A stretch of DNA of 64,000 nt from Akkermansiaceae bacterium UBA2381 (lineage in GTDB: Bacteria; Verrucomicrobiota; Verrucomicrobiia; Verrucomicrobiales; DEV007): positions 62,001 to 126,000 of the forward strand of contig DDSV01000052.1 of NCBI GenBank assembly GCA_002344215.1. The letters are read 5' to 3'. Of the stretch, positions 25,876-35,508 are shown piece by piece; within the stretch, counting starts at the first letter, position 1; each line of letters begins with the position of its first letter. The translations under genes and the position numbers were made by a program. The notes under the pieces were generated by a model. It saw only the letters and a program-made list of their open reading frames with translations. It had not been told where the DNA came from and ran no database searches.

Positions 25876-28062
25876 TCATCTGCTCCCGTAGACCGGTGCC
25901 TTCCAGTCCGGCGGCAACTTGCCCTGGGGCTTGACCCCGTAGGCATCGGCAGGAATGGGATGATCCTCCGGTTTCAGGAGAGGCAGGGCATCGGGGAGAT
26001 GTTTGATCCGGAAATCCTTATATTGGATTTTCATTGCCGGCCCCACATGAACCTGCACCGCAAGGACACCCTCGAGGGCACGTCCCTTGGCATCGAAATC
26101 AATCAGGTCAGCCGTGGGGTGTCCGTTGATCCAGTGACGATGATGATTACCCTCGACGAGGATGCGGTACTCGTTCCACTCATCAGCCGGGAAGGTTTTC
26201 ACCTCCATTTTTCCGACCACCCAGGGCTGCCCCTCCGGATCGATGATGACCTTCTCTCCGGTGTGCGAGAGGATGCGGCGTCCCCTCTCCTCGTAGAGCA
26301 TGCCGTTGTAATCAGGATTGTCGGCGACGACATCACACTGGTAACCGGAGACAATATCGAGATCGACTTCAGGACGCGAAGCTCCCCGATACTGGATGCC
26401 GCTGTTTCCTCCGGCGGTCACTTTCACCTTCACCAGGATCTCAAAGTTCCGTATCGTCGAGGCGGTCCAGGTGATGAATCGATTCATCTTCAGCGAACCG
26501 TCCGTCTTACCGGTGAGGGCACCTTCCTCAACCGACCAGTATTGCGGATCTCCCTCCCAGCCCTTCAGGCTCTTTCCGTCGAACACCCTGACAAAACCAT
26601 CCTTGTCCGGCTTCGTTCCGACGGCTGCGGACGCTACAGGGTGGGCCTCGGTCGAGGCCTGAAAGCCACCTTCCAGGGGCGGAAGTTCTCCTCCCATTTC
26701 CGCGACGACCGCAGCCGTGCGCTCACGCATCGTCTTCAAGGTTTCGGCATGGGCGGGATCGGTGGCGAGATTTTTCAGCTCGTCAGGGTCGTTCTTCAGG
26801 TCGTGAAGGAACTCGTAGTCATGATCAAAGTAGCGGGCATACTTGAATTTCTCCGTCCGTATCCCCTCCCAGGCGGGAATGCGATTGCGCACCGCGAAAT
26901 GTTCGTGAAAGGACTCGGTGCGCCAGTCGGCGGGCTTCTCCGCCTCGACGAGAGGCCGGAGGCTGCGGCCCTGATAACGATCCGGCACGGTCACCCCGGC
27001 CCAGTCGAGGAACGTGGAAGGCAGGTCGAGATTGAGAGCCATCGCATCCGAGACTTTTCCCCGCTGAGCGTCCGCGACACGGGGATCGGCGATGATGAGG
27101 GGAACGCGGATCGATTCCTCGAAGTGCGACCACTTTCCGGAGAGGCCCCGGTTCCCGAAGTGATAGCCGTTGTCGGCCGAGTAGACGATGATGGTATTCT
27201 CCGCGAGCCCGGCTTTCTCAAGTTCCTCGAGAAAACGCCCGATCTCCCGGTCGATCCCGGTAACCATACGGGAGTATGCCCGCAGGTTTGTCTGATATTT
27301 CTCCGGCGTGTTCAGCGCCCAAAAGTAGCGCTCGCGGGACAATGAGGTTTTGTAAAACTCCGGGAGAGCCTCAAAAATCGCCGGGTCATTCAGCTTCGGC
27401 GGATACATTTCGATGTCGTCGTAGAGACCGTCGACCGATCGCGGCCACGCGTAAAAGCCGATCCCGGGACGGCGATCGCTGTCCTCGGCGTGACAGGCGT
27501 TGAACCAGAGATTCAGGGCGAAGGGTTTGTCTTTCGGCTGATCTTTCAGGAAAGCGATCCCGCGATCCACAATGACTTCAGTTTCGTGCCGGAGAGTGCC
27601 ATCGGGTTGCTTTTTGTAGTAGGGATTTCGTCCAATGTCCTCGAACTCGTCGAAGTGAGCGGAAGGTTGGTATCCTTTTGGCATCTTGGCGTGCCACTTG
27701 CCGTAGAAGCCGGTGCGGTATCCGGCTCCCCGAAGGAGATCCGGATACAGGGTCTCCGCCGCATCGGCCCGGGTCTGTTCGGGAGTTTCAGGGGTCCCGT
27801 AGCTGCGCCCGGTGAGACCCGTTAGGATCGTGGTTCGACTCACCCAGCAGATCGCCTGACTGACCGTGGCGTTCTCAAACCGCACTCCCCGGGCAGCGAG
27901 CGCATCGAGCGTGGGAGTCTGAACGACGGCATTCCCGTAGCATCCGAGCGAACTCGAAGTCTGGTCGTCGGCAAAAAGGAAAACGATATTCGGCCGGTCG
28001 GCGGCGCAGGAAAAGACAACAGAGAGGTGAAACCAAAGGGCGGTAAGGAGGAGGCGTTTCAT
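25876..28062 (-). CDS. Fusion: sulfatase plus DUF1080 domain, secreted
   Basis: 728 aa. A signal peptide precedes a sulfatase domain (~22-470) with DRPNIVFLFADDQ, the Cys motif C72-W-V-S-R, GKWHAKMPKG and YSADNGYHFGNRG. Residues ~500-700 form a DUF1080 (3-keto-disaccharide hydrolase-type jelly roll): FDGKSLKGWEG near its start, then NSGIQYRGA and WNEYRILVEGNHHRHWINGH. The domains may act on one glycan in turn. The formylglycine motif has Val at +2 in place of the usual Pro/Ala. Confidence 0.88.
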   Translation of the reverse strand: MKRLLLTALWFHLSVVFSCAADRPNIVFLFADDQTSSSLGCYGNAVVQTPTLDALAARGVRFENATVSQAICWVSRTTILTGLTGRSYGTPETPEQTRADAAETLYPDLLRGAGYRTGFYGKWHAKMPKGYQPSAHFDEFEDIGRNPYYKKQPDGTLRHETEVIVDRGIAFLKDQPKDKPFALNLWFNACHAEDSDRRPGIGFYAWPRSVDGLYDDIEMYPPKLNDPAIFEALPEFYKTSLSRERYFWALNTPEKYQTNLRAYSRMVTGIDREIGRFLEELEKAGLAENTIIVYSADNGYHFGNRGLSGKWSHFEESIRVPLIIADPRVADAQRGKVSDAMALNLDLPSTFLDWAGVTVPDRYQGRSLRPLVEAEKPADWRTESFHEHFAVRNRIPAWEGIRTEKFKYARYFDHDYEFLHDLKNDPDELKNLATDPAHAETLKTMRERTAAVVAEMGGELPPLEGGFQASTEAHPVASAAVGTKPDKDGFVRVFDGKSLKGWEGDPQYWSVEEGALTGKTDGSLKMNRFITWTASTIRNFEILVKVKVTAGGNSGIQYRGASRPEVDLDIVSGYQCDVVADNPDYNGMLYEERGRRILSHTGEKVIIDPEGQPWVVGKMEVKTFPADEWNEYRILVEGNHHRHWINGHPTADLIDFDAKGRALEGVLAVQVHVGPAMKIQYKDFRIKHLPDALPLLKPEDHPIPADAYGVKPQGKLPPDWKAPVYGSR

Positions 28063-28107
28063 GAGGACAGGGTTGCGGGCAGGCGATCTTGAACCGGGGC
28101 GTGGGGG

Positions 28108-30120
28108 TTAGGGGTTCCGCGGAATTAGATCAATCGACTTGCCGGAGGCATCTTGCAGAGTAAAGCCGGTGATGGCAAGCTTTCCAGGGGCACTGGCCGG
28201 ATCAAGGCGAATGGCCGTGATCTTTTCCACCGGGAGTTTGATCAGATAGTCATGAGCCGTTCCATCGTGAGTGACGGCAAAAGAAACGGTCTGTTCTTTG
28301 CCGAAGCGCGGTGACTCGGGCGTCGTGTAGTAGACGAGAGCGTTTCCCTTTGCGGAACTGCTCATCCGCAGGGTGAGAGCGAAGGGCCCGATGGTAGCCT
28401 TGGGAATCGCGGTCGTACTAATCCAGGGATCACCTCCAGATGAAGTGAGGTGAAGTTCGCCCTCCTCGATTTTCAGAGTGGCATCCTTGCCCGATTGCCA
28501 TCCCTTCACCGCCGGTCCCGGTGACGGTGTTTTTGCCCTGCCTTTCGGTTGCTGTTTGCCCTCAAGTTCGGGTCGGTACTTGGCGGTATCAAACGCGGGA
28601 TTGGGGATGGGTACAACGGCTTTGGTTTCCGCGAGAAATCCCTCAATGAGTCCGTCGAGATCGCTCACGAGAGCGGGTTCCGTTGATGCCAGATTGGTGG
28701 TTTCACCAGGGTCCTTCGCGAGATCGAAGAGCAGATGACGGTGCGCTTCTTTTTCTCCGCCGTGAAAAATCCGGATCAGCTTCCAGTCACCCCGGCTCAC
28801 CGAGACACTCGGCGGCAGCCAGTCGGGCACGCCGGGATCGTGAGGAAAATAGCGGAAGAGCGGACGCTCTGCCATGGCCTCGCCCTTTAGCGCGGGGAGG
28901 ACACTGACCCCGTCGCCGACTGCACCCTCCTCGGTCGACAACTGAAGACCCTCGAGCAAAGTCGGCAGGTAATCCTCGCTTTGAATCGGCGCGTCGCTGC
29001 GTGAGCCCGGCTCGGTCACTCCGGGCCACACGATCACTCCGGGCACCCGCACCCCGCCCTCGAACATCGACGCCTTGCCACCGCGAAGAGGGCGATTGTC
29101 CGTCGGGGTAGTGCCGTCGATCTCGTTGTACATGTTCCCCCCGTTGTCCGAGGTGAAAATCACGATGGTATTATCCGCGATCCCGAGACGGTCGAGGGCA
29201 TCGAGAAGAGTACCGACAGCATCGTCCATCGATTCAACCATCGCCGCGTAAGTGGGACTGCGCTGGCCATCCGCTGGATCGACGCGGGAGCGGTGCTTCT
29301 CGATGAGCGCCTCCTTCGCGTCGAAGGGCGAATGCACGCTGAACATCCAGTAATTGAGGAAGAAGGGCTTCTCCCGATTTAGCTCCATCCAAGCGACCGC
29401 TTCGTCGGCCATGCGATCCTCGATGTGTTCGCCGGGCGCCTTCTCCTTGAAGTCCGGATACTTCCAGGGAGCGACGTAACTCCCCGCCGGACCGGGGCCC
29501 GGGTGGTGCGGGACATCGACATCGAATCCATGCTCCAAGGGCGAATAGGGCTCGGGGCCAAGGTGCCATTTGCCGAAATGCCCGGTCGCGTAGCCCGCCT
29601 TCTTGAGGGTTTTTGTCAGGGTGGGGTAGTCGGTTTTCAAACGCGTCGGAGGAATCGGCGCGATGGACTTTTTCGACGGAGGTGCGGACTTCCCCGTCGT
29701 CGCCGCGAGGACGACCGCAGGCTCGTGGCAGTTCGGTGTCGTGATCCCCGTGCGCGCCGGACTGAGCCCCGTGAGAATCGCCGAGCGCGTCGGCGAACAG
29801 AGCGGACTCGCCGAATAGGCGCGCGTTAGAGTCATGCCCCGGGCGGCGAGGCGCTCGAGGTTGGGCGTTTGATAGAGTTTTGTCGTGCCGTAAAGCGTCG
29901 TGTCACTCCACCCGAGATCGTCGGCGAGGATGAAGAGGACGTTGGGCCGGTCTGTTGGAGCCTCGGCGGAGTCGGGTTGGGCGAAAACGGACGAGTTCGG
30001 TGTTCCCACCGCCCATACGGCGAGGACCAGCATCGCGAAACGAATGCCGGCGCTAAGGCACGAGTGATTCGACGCGAATGACGAACCGATCAGGAAGCAA
30101 CGATACGAATTACGGCTCAT
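28108..30120 (-). CDS. Secreted sulfatase with C-terminal beta-sandwich-like extension
   Basis: 670 aa. The start is uncertain: ATG 30120 gives an extended N-terminus before the hydrophobic signal; ATG 30033 (Met30) gives a normal signal peptide. Sulfatase signatures are DRPNVLFILADDLGWSD, C108-S-P-T-R, GKWHLGPEPYSPLEHGFD, and FTSDNGGNMYNE. After about residue 530 there is an extra ~135-residue region (DATLKIEEGELHLTSSGG onward) that looks like a small all-beta module, perhaps carbohydrate-binding. The linker after the signal carries a short repeat shared with another sulfatase. Confidence 0.9.
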   Translation of the reverse strand: MSRNSYRCFLIGSSFASNHSCLSAGIRFAMLVLAVWAVGTPNSSVFAQPDSAEAPTDRPNVLFILADDLGWSDTTLYGTTKLYQTPNLERLAARGMTLTRAYSASPLCSPTRSAILTGLSPARTGITTPNCHEPAVVLAATTGKSAPPSKKSIAPIPPTRLKTDYPTLTKTLKKAGYATGHFGKWHLGPEPYSPLEHGFDVDVPHHPGPGPAGSYVAPWKYPDFKEKAPGEHIEDRMADEAVAWMELNREKPFFLNYWMFSVHSPFDAKEALIEKHRSRVDPADGQRSPTYAAMVESMDDAVGTLLDALDRLGIADNTIVIFTSDNGGNMYNEIDGTTPTDNRPLRGGKASMFEGGVRVPGVIVWPGVTEPGSRSDAPIQSEDYLPTLLEGLQLSTEEGAVGDGVSVLPALKGEAMAERPLFRYFPHDPGVPDWLPPSVSVSRGDWKLIRIFHGGEKEAHRHLLFDLAKDPGETTNLASTEPALVSDLDGLIEGFLAETKAVVPIPNPAFDTAKYRPELEGKQQPKGRAKTPSPGPAVKGWQSGKDATLKIEEGELHLTSSGGDPWISTTAIPKATIGPFALTLRMSSSAKGNALVYYTTPESPRFGKEQTVSFAVTHDGTAHDYLIKLPVEKITAIRLDPASAPGKLAITGFTLQDASGKSIDLIPRNP
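29947..29979 (-). repeat. Short repeat in a sulfatase linker, copy A
   Basis: 33 nt matching 33844-33876 at 27 positions, with the terminal 15 nt identical. In both it encodes QPDSA(E/K)A(P/S)TD between the signal peptide and the sulfatase domain, a spot with little protein constraint. Confidence 0.6.
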
Positions 30121-30145
30121 GGAAGAGGGTTTGTGAAGTTAGCAT

Positions 30146-31099
30146 TTACCGGGAAAGGAGGTCCACACATACTTCCCGTAGGGCCAACCCCAGCCTTCCC
30201 CGGCTTCCCTCCGGAGCATAGACCTCGGGATTGATATTGAAATGGATGAGCTGGTAATCGCGCGAATCCTCGGAGGCGGCGGCGAGTTTGGGCATGGCCT
30301 GCTTCATCGCAAGGACGGCGGCGAGCAGTTCGGCGGCGGTGACGCGGACACTGATGGGACGATCATCGGAAAAAGGCTTGTCGGTGAACAAGGCGGAATC
30401 CGGGCCGGGATGGAGCCACCGGCTATTGTGATTGAGTGCGGAAAACAGGATAGGCAACTGCGTGCCACCTTCCCAATTGTCCACGTGCACGGTGTCGGGA
30501 AAGCGGGCTTCGCCGCGTGGATCAAAGATGATCGCGGCGAGCCACAGTTGCTGCTCCGAGCGCGTGTCGCGGAAGAGGAAATTCGTGGTTAAGTAGGGAA
30601 CGGCTTTGCCGTCGGCAAGCGCGGTGGGCACTTTGAGATCAAAGGACATCGCCAACTCGCGACCGGTTTCCTTGAAAGGCATCGGCGCATGGCCCGGGTC
30701 CCACCACCAGTAGGCGGGCGTGATCGGCAGGAGCGAGCCGAGCGCGGGCCGGGGATGATCGGAATCGATCCAAATGCCGATCTCGCGTCCATGTAATTGA
30801 ACCGCCGTGCTTTCGGCTTCGGGTGAAAGACCGCGTTGAAATCCGGCAGGAACCGACAGGCCGGTGAATCGCTCCGCGTCCCAGGTCTGCGACACCAGCG
30901 GCGTTGTCTCGCCATAGTTGCCAAGGCGCACATAGAACTTCTCGCTGCCGGGATGCACCTCGCCGATCACCGAGGCCTCGGCGGCAGCAGTGTCATTGAG
31001 TTCGGGCTGATGGAAAAGGGTTTCGATGAGGGTCTGTGCTTGCGCCGACGGTAGCGCCGTGAAGAAACACACCAGGGTGAGAAGGCATCGGATCTTCAT
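30146..31099 (-). CDS. Secreted protein of unknown function
   Basis: 317 aa with a signal peptide ending SAQAQ. I do not recognise a family. It has scattered Trp/Tyr/His-rich stretches (AYWWWDPGHAPM, WEGGTQLPIL) and a C-terminal helix-rich part near residues 240-270. No metal or catalytic motif is obvious. It overlaps the upstream sulfatase by 4 nt (ATGA), so it is translated with it, suggesting a role in the same glycan pathway. Confidence 0.75.
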   Translation of the reverse strand: MKIRCLLTLVCFFTALPSAQAQTLIETLFHQPELNDTAAAEASVIGEVHPGSEKFYVRLGNYGETTPLVSQTWDAERFTGLSVPAGFQRGLSPEAESTAVQLHGREIGIWIDSDHPRPALGSLLPITPAYWWWDPGHAPMPFKETGRELAMSFDLKVPTALADGKAVPYLTTNFLFRDTRSEQQLWLAAIIFDPRGEARFPDTVHVDNWEGGTQLPILFSALNHNSRWLHPGPDSALFTDKPFSDDRPISVRVTAAELLAAVLAMKQAMPKLAAASEDSRDYQLIHFNINPEVYAPEGSRGRLGLALREVCVDLLSR

Positions 31100-32496
31100 G
31101 GGTTGCCGGATTCCCGATGCTGAAATTGTAAAGGTCTCACCGCTGCCTTGAAGTAGCCATCGTAACGGACTCGCAGTTGCTTAACGATTTCGGGCTGCTC
31201 GGCGGAGAGGTCTTTGGTTTCGCCGGGATCATCACGCAGGTTGAAGAGCTCGATTTTGTTTTCGGAACGCGTTTCCTTATCCGACTTCTTGCCACTCTTT
31301 TTTCGCTCGCCGGTCTCAAGATCGACAGAGGGCGTGACGCCGTCGTTGCCATTGAGGATGAGTTTCCAGTCGCCCATGCGAATGGCTCCGTCATTGGCGG
31401 TGATCGCGTTGAGGAGGATGTCTTCGTGCGGCGAAGGTTTGCCCTCCGTCAGGACGGGCATGATATCGCGACCGTCGAGGGGGAGCTTTTGCTCCAGGCT
31501 GCCGCCTGCGGCCTTCACGAAAGTGGGAAAGAGATCAACGATGTGCAGGGGCTCGGTGATGACGGTGCCTGGCTTGATGTGACCCGGCCAGGCGGCGAAG
31601 GCGGGCGAGCGGATACCTCCTTCGTAGAGCGAGGACTTGAAAGCCCGATAAGGCAGATTGCGTCCCGGTGGCATGCCGCCGTTGTCACTGCAGAAAACGA
31701 TGAGCGTGTTGCCGCGGCGGCCGGTTTCATCGAGCGCGGCAAGGATCCTGCCACAACCCTCATCGATTGCGGTGAGCGCGGCGGCGAGAGTGGCACGCGG
31801 CTCGTTCATCGCGGGCTGATACGCGGCAACCGCTTCCGGGTTCGGGGCTTGCAACGGTCCATGCACTCCGGTGAAGGGCACATAGAGGAAGAGTGGTTTG
31901 TCAGCTGGCTGTTTCTTGATGACCGACGCCGCTTCATCCGCCTCCAAAGTGGTCGCATAACCCTTTTCGACGACGAGCTCACCGTTCCGACGCCAGTCCA
32001 GCTCGCCATTTTTGAAGTAATTGTGGTGCGTGAAGTAGTCGATGCCTTCCAGGTGGCCAAGCCAATGATCAAAACCCCGCGCATTCGGCCAGTAGGCCTT
32101 GTCGAAGTGCCCGACATGCCATTTGCCGCAGATGGCGGTGGTGTATCCCTCGTCCTGCAGGGCATTCGCAACGGTCCGCTCCTCCAGCGGCATGCCGTAC
32201 TTGGATTGCGGCCGCAGCACGTTCAACTGCATGCCCGATCGGATCGGATAACGGCCCGTCAGAAACGCCACCCGCGTCGGGGTGCAAACCGGCAGCACGT
32301 AGAAATGTTCCAGCTTCGCCCCGCTCTCGGCGAGTTCGTCGAGATTCGGCGTCTTGATGTCACTGCCATGCCAGCCGACATCGGCATTGCCGAGATCATC
32401 GGCGAGCAGAAAGACGATGTCAGGCTTCGATGGCCCGGCTGCTTGAGTGAAACCGCTGAGGACACCGAGGAGCAAAGGGAGGAGGATGGGCTTCAT
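31096..32496 (-). CDS. Secreted sulfatase, arylsulfatase-like
   Basis: 466 aa with a signal peptide. KPDIVFLLADDLGNADVGW gives the first metal site, C71-T-P-T-R the formylglycine motif, GKWHVGH the Lys/His active-site pair and FCSDNGG the second Asp-Asn metal pair. The spacing and YVPFTGVHGPLQAP stretch resemble arylsulfatase B-like enzymes. It abuts the next sulfatase (12 nt) and overlaps the unknown gene after it. Confidence 0.92.
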   Translation of the reverse strand: MKPILLPLLLGVLSGFTQAAGPSKPDIVFLLADDLGNADVGWHGSDIKTPNLDELAESGAKLEHFYVLPVCTPTRVAFLTGRYPIRSGMQLNVLRPQSKYGMPLEERTVANALQDEGYTTAICGKWHVGHFDKAYWPNARGFDHWLGHLEGIDYFTHHNYFKNGELDWRRNGELVVEKGYATTLEADEAASVIKKQPADKPLFLYVPFTGVHGPLQAPNPEAVAAYQPAMNEPRATLAAALTAIDEGCGRILAALDETGRRGNTLIVFCSDNGGMPPGRNLPYRAFKSSLYEGGIRSPAFAAWPGHIKPGTVITEPLHIVDLFPTFVKAAGGSLEQKLPLDGRDIMPVLTEGKPSPHEDILLNAITANDGAIRMGDWKLILNGNDGVTPSVDLETGERKKSGKKSDKETRSENKIELFNLRDDPGETKDLSAEQPEIVKQLRVRYDGYFKAAVRPLQFQHRESGNP

Positions 32497-32508
32497 ATCT
32501 GCGAAAAA

Positions 32509-33933
32509 TCAATGAGTGGTGACTGCTTTGAGATGAGCCGCGAGCCTTTCGCGCATGCGGGTCAAGCGCTCGGCATGTGCGGGTTGCCTGGCGAGGTTGT
32601 GGAGTTCAACAGCATCCGTGCGCAAATCATAGAGAAGTTCTTCACCACCCTCCCAGGCGATGTAGCGGAAGGCATCGGTGCGCAGGCTGCGACCGGTTTG
32701 TTTCGTGTGCGGGGCGATCATCGTGCTGATGGCCACCTGACGCCCTTTGACGGCGGGATCATCGAGCATGGGCTTGAGGCTGCGACCCTGGAGGTGCTTC
32801 GGCTTCGGCAATCCTGCGAGGTCGCAGAGGGTGGGGAAAATGTCCACCTGCTCGACAAGTCCGCTGCGCGCACCGGGATTCACTCCGGGTGCGGCGATGA
32901 GGAGCGGGACGTGGTTCGCCCCTTCAAAAAGCGTCTGCTTCGCCCAGAGACCGTGTTCGCCGAGTTGGTAGCCGTGATCGCCGGTGAGCACAACGATGGT
33001 GTTTTCAACGAGATTCAGTTCGTCGAGCTTCGCGAGGACCCGGGCGACCTGGGAATCGACGAAGCTCGTGGAGGCAAGGTAGGCCTGGGTCGCATCACAG
33101 GCTTCATCGCGGGTCGGTGCGCCGTAACGGAACACGTTGTTGTTGGGCCGCAGTGATGCTTTCGGGATTTGCGCAAGGTCTTCACCGCCGTCGCGATAAA
33201 ACGGCGGCAGCGTGAGCCGGGTCTTGTCGATGGCGTCGAAAAACGACTTCGGAGCGACAAAGGGCGTGTGAGGGCGGATGAAGCCCACAGCGAGGAAAAA
33301 CGGCTTCGCTTTGAACTGATCAAGAGTCGCGATGGCATCGTCAGCGATCTGGTAATCAGTGAAATCAGCCGCCGGACGCGATGAGGCTGCGTAGGTGCGG
33401 TTGTAACTCTCGCCCTTGGCGTTCGTGCGCGGTTTGTCCTCCGGGTCATTCGCCGCTTTGGCCTCGGCGAGGATCTCGTTATCTTTGTGAAGCGTGGCGC
33501 CGAGTTCGACATCGAGCTTTGTCTTTGGATCGGGCACATGAAAGACCTTGCCGATCCGCCCCGTGACATAGCCATTATTTTTGAAATGCTGCGGCAGCGT
33601 TACCACGTCGGGCAGCGCCTGGCGCAGGCTCGTGCTGAGATCCATCACTCCCGTCTTCTCGGGATAACAGCCCGTGAGAAACGAGCATCGCGAGGGATTG
33701 CACAAGGCGAACTGCGTGTAGGCCCGATCAAATCTCACCCCACGCGCCGCCAGGGCTTCCATCCCCGGCGTGCGCACGTGCGCATTGCCATAACAGCCGA
33801 GGGTCGTCGTGAGATCGTCCACGATGATGAAGAGGACATTCGGCTTGTCCGTCGAAGCCTTGGCGGAGTCGGGTTGAGATGCCAGCAGCGACCAGCCGAG
33901 GGCGCAGAGGAGGCCGAAGAGGAGGCGTGTCAT
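32509..33933 (-). CDS. Secreted sulfatase, iduronate-2-sulfatase-like
   Basis: 474 aa from ATG 33933. The open frame extends upstream to 34515, but that part is only an overlap with the neighbouring gene. Features: signal peptide, KPNVLFIIVDDLTTTLGCYGN, C78-N-P-S-R, the GKVFH block in place of GKWH, and LTGDHGYQLGEHG. The CNPSR motif, GKVFH and the HGYQLGEHG tail are typical of iduronate-2-sulfatase-type enzymes, which remove 2-O-sulfate from uronic acids. Carries repeat copy B after the signal. Confidence 0.91.
   Translation of the reverse strand: MTRLLFGLLCALGWSLLASQPDSAKASTDKPNVLFIIVDDLTTTLGCYGNAHVRTPGMEALAARGVRFDRAYTQFALCNPSRCSFLTGCYPEKTGVMDLSTSLRQALPDVVTLPQHFKNNGYVTGRIGKVFHVPDPKTKLDVELGATLHKDNEILAEAKAANDPEDKPRTNAKGESYNRTYAASSRPAADFTDYQIADDAIATLDQFKAKPFFLAVGFIRPHTPFVAPKSFFDAIDKTRLTLPPFYRDGGEDLAQIPKASLRPNNNVFRYGAPTRDEACDATQAYLASTSFVDSQVARVLAKLDELNLVENTIVVLTGDHGYQLGEHGLWAKQTLFEGANHVPLLIAAPGVNPGARSGLVEQVDIFPTLCDLAGLPKPKHLQGRSLKPMLDDPAVKGRQVAISTMIAPHTKQTGRSLRTDAFRYIAWEGGEELLYDLRTDAVELHNLARQPAHAERLTRMRERLAAHLKAVTTH
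33844..33876 (-). repeat. Short repeat in a sulfatase linker, copy B
   Basis: Partner of 29947-29979 (27 of 33 positions). Its core CTCCGCC-AAGGCTTC-GACGGAC is an imperfect inverted repeat, like small palindromic elements that insert in coding sequence. Confidence 0.6.
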
Positions 33934-34024
33934 GAATGCTTTTTTGGAAATGGAACTGTTGCAGATCATCCAGGCAGGAAAAACATCGGATAAGATCAAA
34001 GGTGACAAGGCAGCCGGCCAAAAC

Positions 34025-35476
34025 CTACCTTTCTTCAACGCTGGTCCACCAGCGCGCCTCGTCAAAATCTGGATTCGGCGAGGGAAGCACGGCTCCGGTG
34101 CGTTTGAGCCAGGCGTTGAGGGACTTCGTGAGATGCGCGGTCTTCTTCGGTCGGTCGGCCGCGAGATTATTGCTTTCGCCGAGGTCATCGCGAAGGTAGT
34201 AGAGTTCGGTGCGCGGTCCGACGACGAGTTTGCCGTAGGGTTTGTCATCGGGAGTGAAACCCGTCGTGTCGAGGTAGTCACCGAACCAGTGGATGAGTTT
34301 CCAATCGCCTTCGCGAATGACGGCGCAGGGCGTGCGGCCGAAGTTCGTCGTGTAAGTGGGCATGTGCCAAAACAAGGTGGTTCGCTGAAGGGGGCCGCTT
34401 TGAGTAAGCAGAGGCAGAAGGTTCTCGCCATCGAGCGGATGATCCGCAGGTAATGCGGCTCCGGCGAGTACGGCAAAAGAGGGATAATAATCGACGGCAT
34501 GCACCGGCACCTCACACTCGCTGCCAGCCTTCACTTTGTCAGGCCAGCGCACGATAAGCGGGACGCGGATACCGCCTTCGTAGGGAGCTCCCTTGCCTTC
34601 ACGAAGGGGTAGGTTGCTGGTCACGCGGGAAAGGCCGCCATTGTCTGAAGTGAAGAGAACCACCGTGTTTTCCGCGAGTCCCAGGTCATCGAGTCTGTCG
34701 AGGAGACGGCCCACTTCGTTGTCGAGGTGCTCGAGCATGGCGAGGTAGTTCGCGATCGGACGCTCGGTCGCTTTGCCTTCATTGGTCGCGGCACGCGTAT
34801 ACCCGCGGGCTACGTGTTTGGCGATGAGCGCTTCGGGCGCTTCCAGCGGCGTGTGCGGCGTGAAGTGAGAAACGAAGGCGAACCAGGGTTTGCTCTGATT
34901 CGACTCGATGAAGCCGATAATGTCATCCGTGACGGCGGTGACAGCTTTGTCATCGTTATGATCCGCTCCGTAGGCCGTACCGGCGAAATCGAAACCGTAG
35001 GAGTCGAAGTATTTGCCATCACTTCGCTTCTGCAGCGGGGCCACGGAGAAATTGTTCGCGATGTGCCACTTGCCGCTGATGCCGGTTGTGTAGCCCGCTT
35101 GCCGCAGTGTCATCGCCAGCTTCGCCACGTCAGGCCCCAGTGCCGCATTCGCCTCGGCGGAGCGCATCGGTGCATACGAAGGTTCTTTCTCGTTGAGCAC
35201 TTTGAAGACGCCGGTGCGCGCGCCGTATTGCCCGGAAAGGAAGGCGGCACGAGTGGGCGAACACTGCGCATCGGCATAGGCGTTGGTGAAACGCATCCCC
35301 TCCGCTGCGAGACGGTCGAGATGCGGGGTCGCCATGTCCGTATTGCCATAGCAACTCAACGCGGTCCATCCCAGGTCATCGGTCAGGATGTGGAGGATGT
35401 TGGGTTTGTCGGCGGGGGCGGCTTGCACCGCAGAGACGCAGAGAACACAAAGGAGAAAAATGAGTTTGGAAGTCAT
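34025..35476 (-). CDS. Secreted sulfatase
   Basis: 483 aa from ATG 35476 (the frame is open to 35530, but that would run into the gene before it). Signal peptide ends QAAP. KPNILHILTDDLGWTALSCYG, C72-S-P-T-R, SGKWHIANNF and FTSDNGGLSRV complete the sulfatase signature. Resembles arylsulfatase A-type enzymes. It follows the next sulfatase by 32 nt and precedes the iduronate-type enzyme by 91 nt. Confidence 0.91.
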   Translation of the reverse strand: MTSKLIFLLCVLCVSAVQAAPADKPNILHILTDDLGWTALSCYGNTDMATPHLDRLAAEGMRFTNAYADAQCSPTRAAFLSGQYGARTGVFKVLNEKEPSYAPMRSAEANAALGPDVAKLAMTLRQAGYTTGISGKWHIANNFSVAPLQKRSDGKYFDSYGFDFAGTAYGADHNDDKAVTAVTDDIIGFIESNQSKPWFAFVSHFTPHTPLEAPEALIAKHVARGYTRAATNEGKATERPIANYLAMLEHLDNEVGRLLDRLDDLGLAENTVVLFTSDNGGLSRVTSNLPLREGKGAPYEGGIRVPLIVRWPDKVKAGSECEVPVHAVDYYPSFAVLAGAALPADHPLDGENLLPLLTQSGPLQRTTLFWHMPTYTTNFGRTPCAVIREGDWKLIHWFGDYLDTTGFTPDDKPYGKLVVGPRTELYYLRDDLGESNNLAADRPKKTAHLTKSLNAWLKRTGAVLPSPNPDFDEARWWTSVEER

Positions 35477-35508
35477 GCGCGGCGCGTTCTGTCCCCGGTT
35501 GAAATCTT

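Noticed and set aside
33934..34515. Longer N-terminus for the iduronate-type sulfatase
   Set aside because: It lies antiparallel in frame only as a shadow of the neighbouring sulfatase; the signal peptide starts at 33933.
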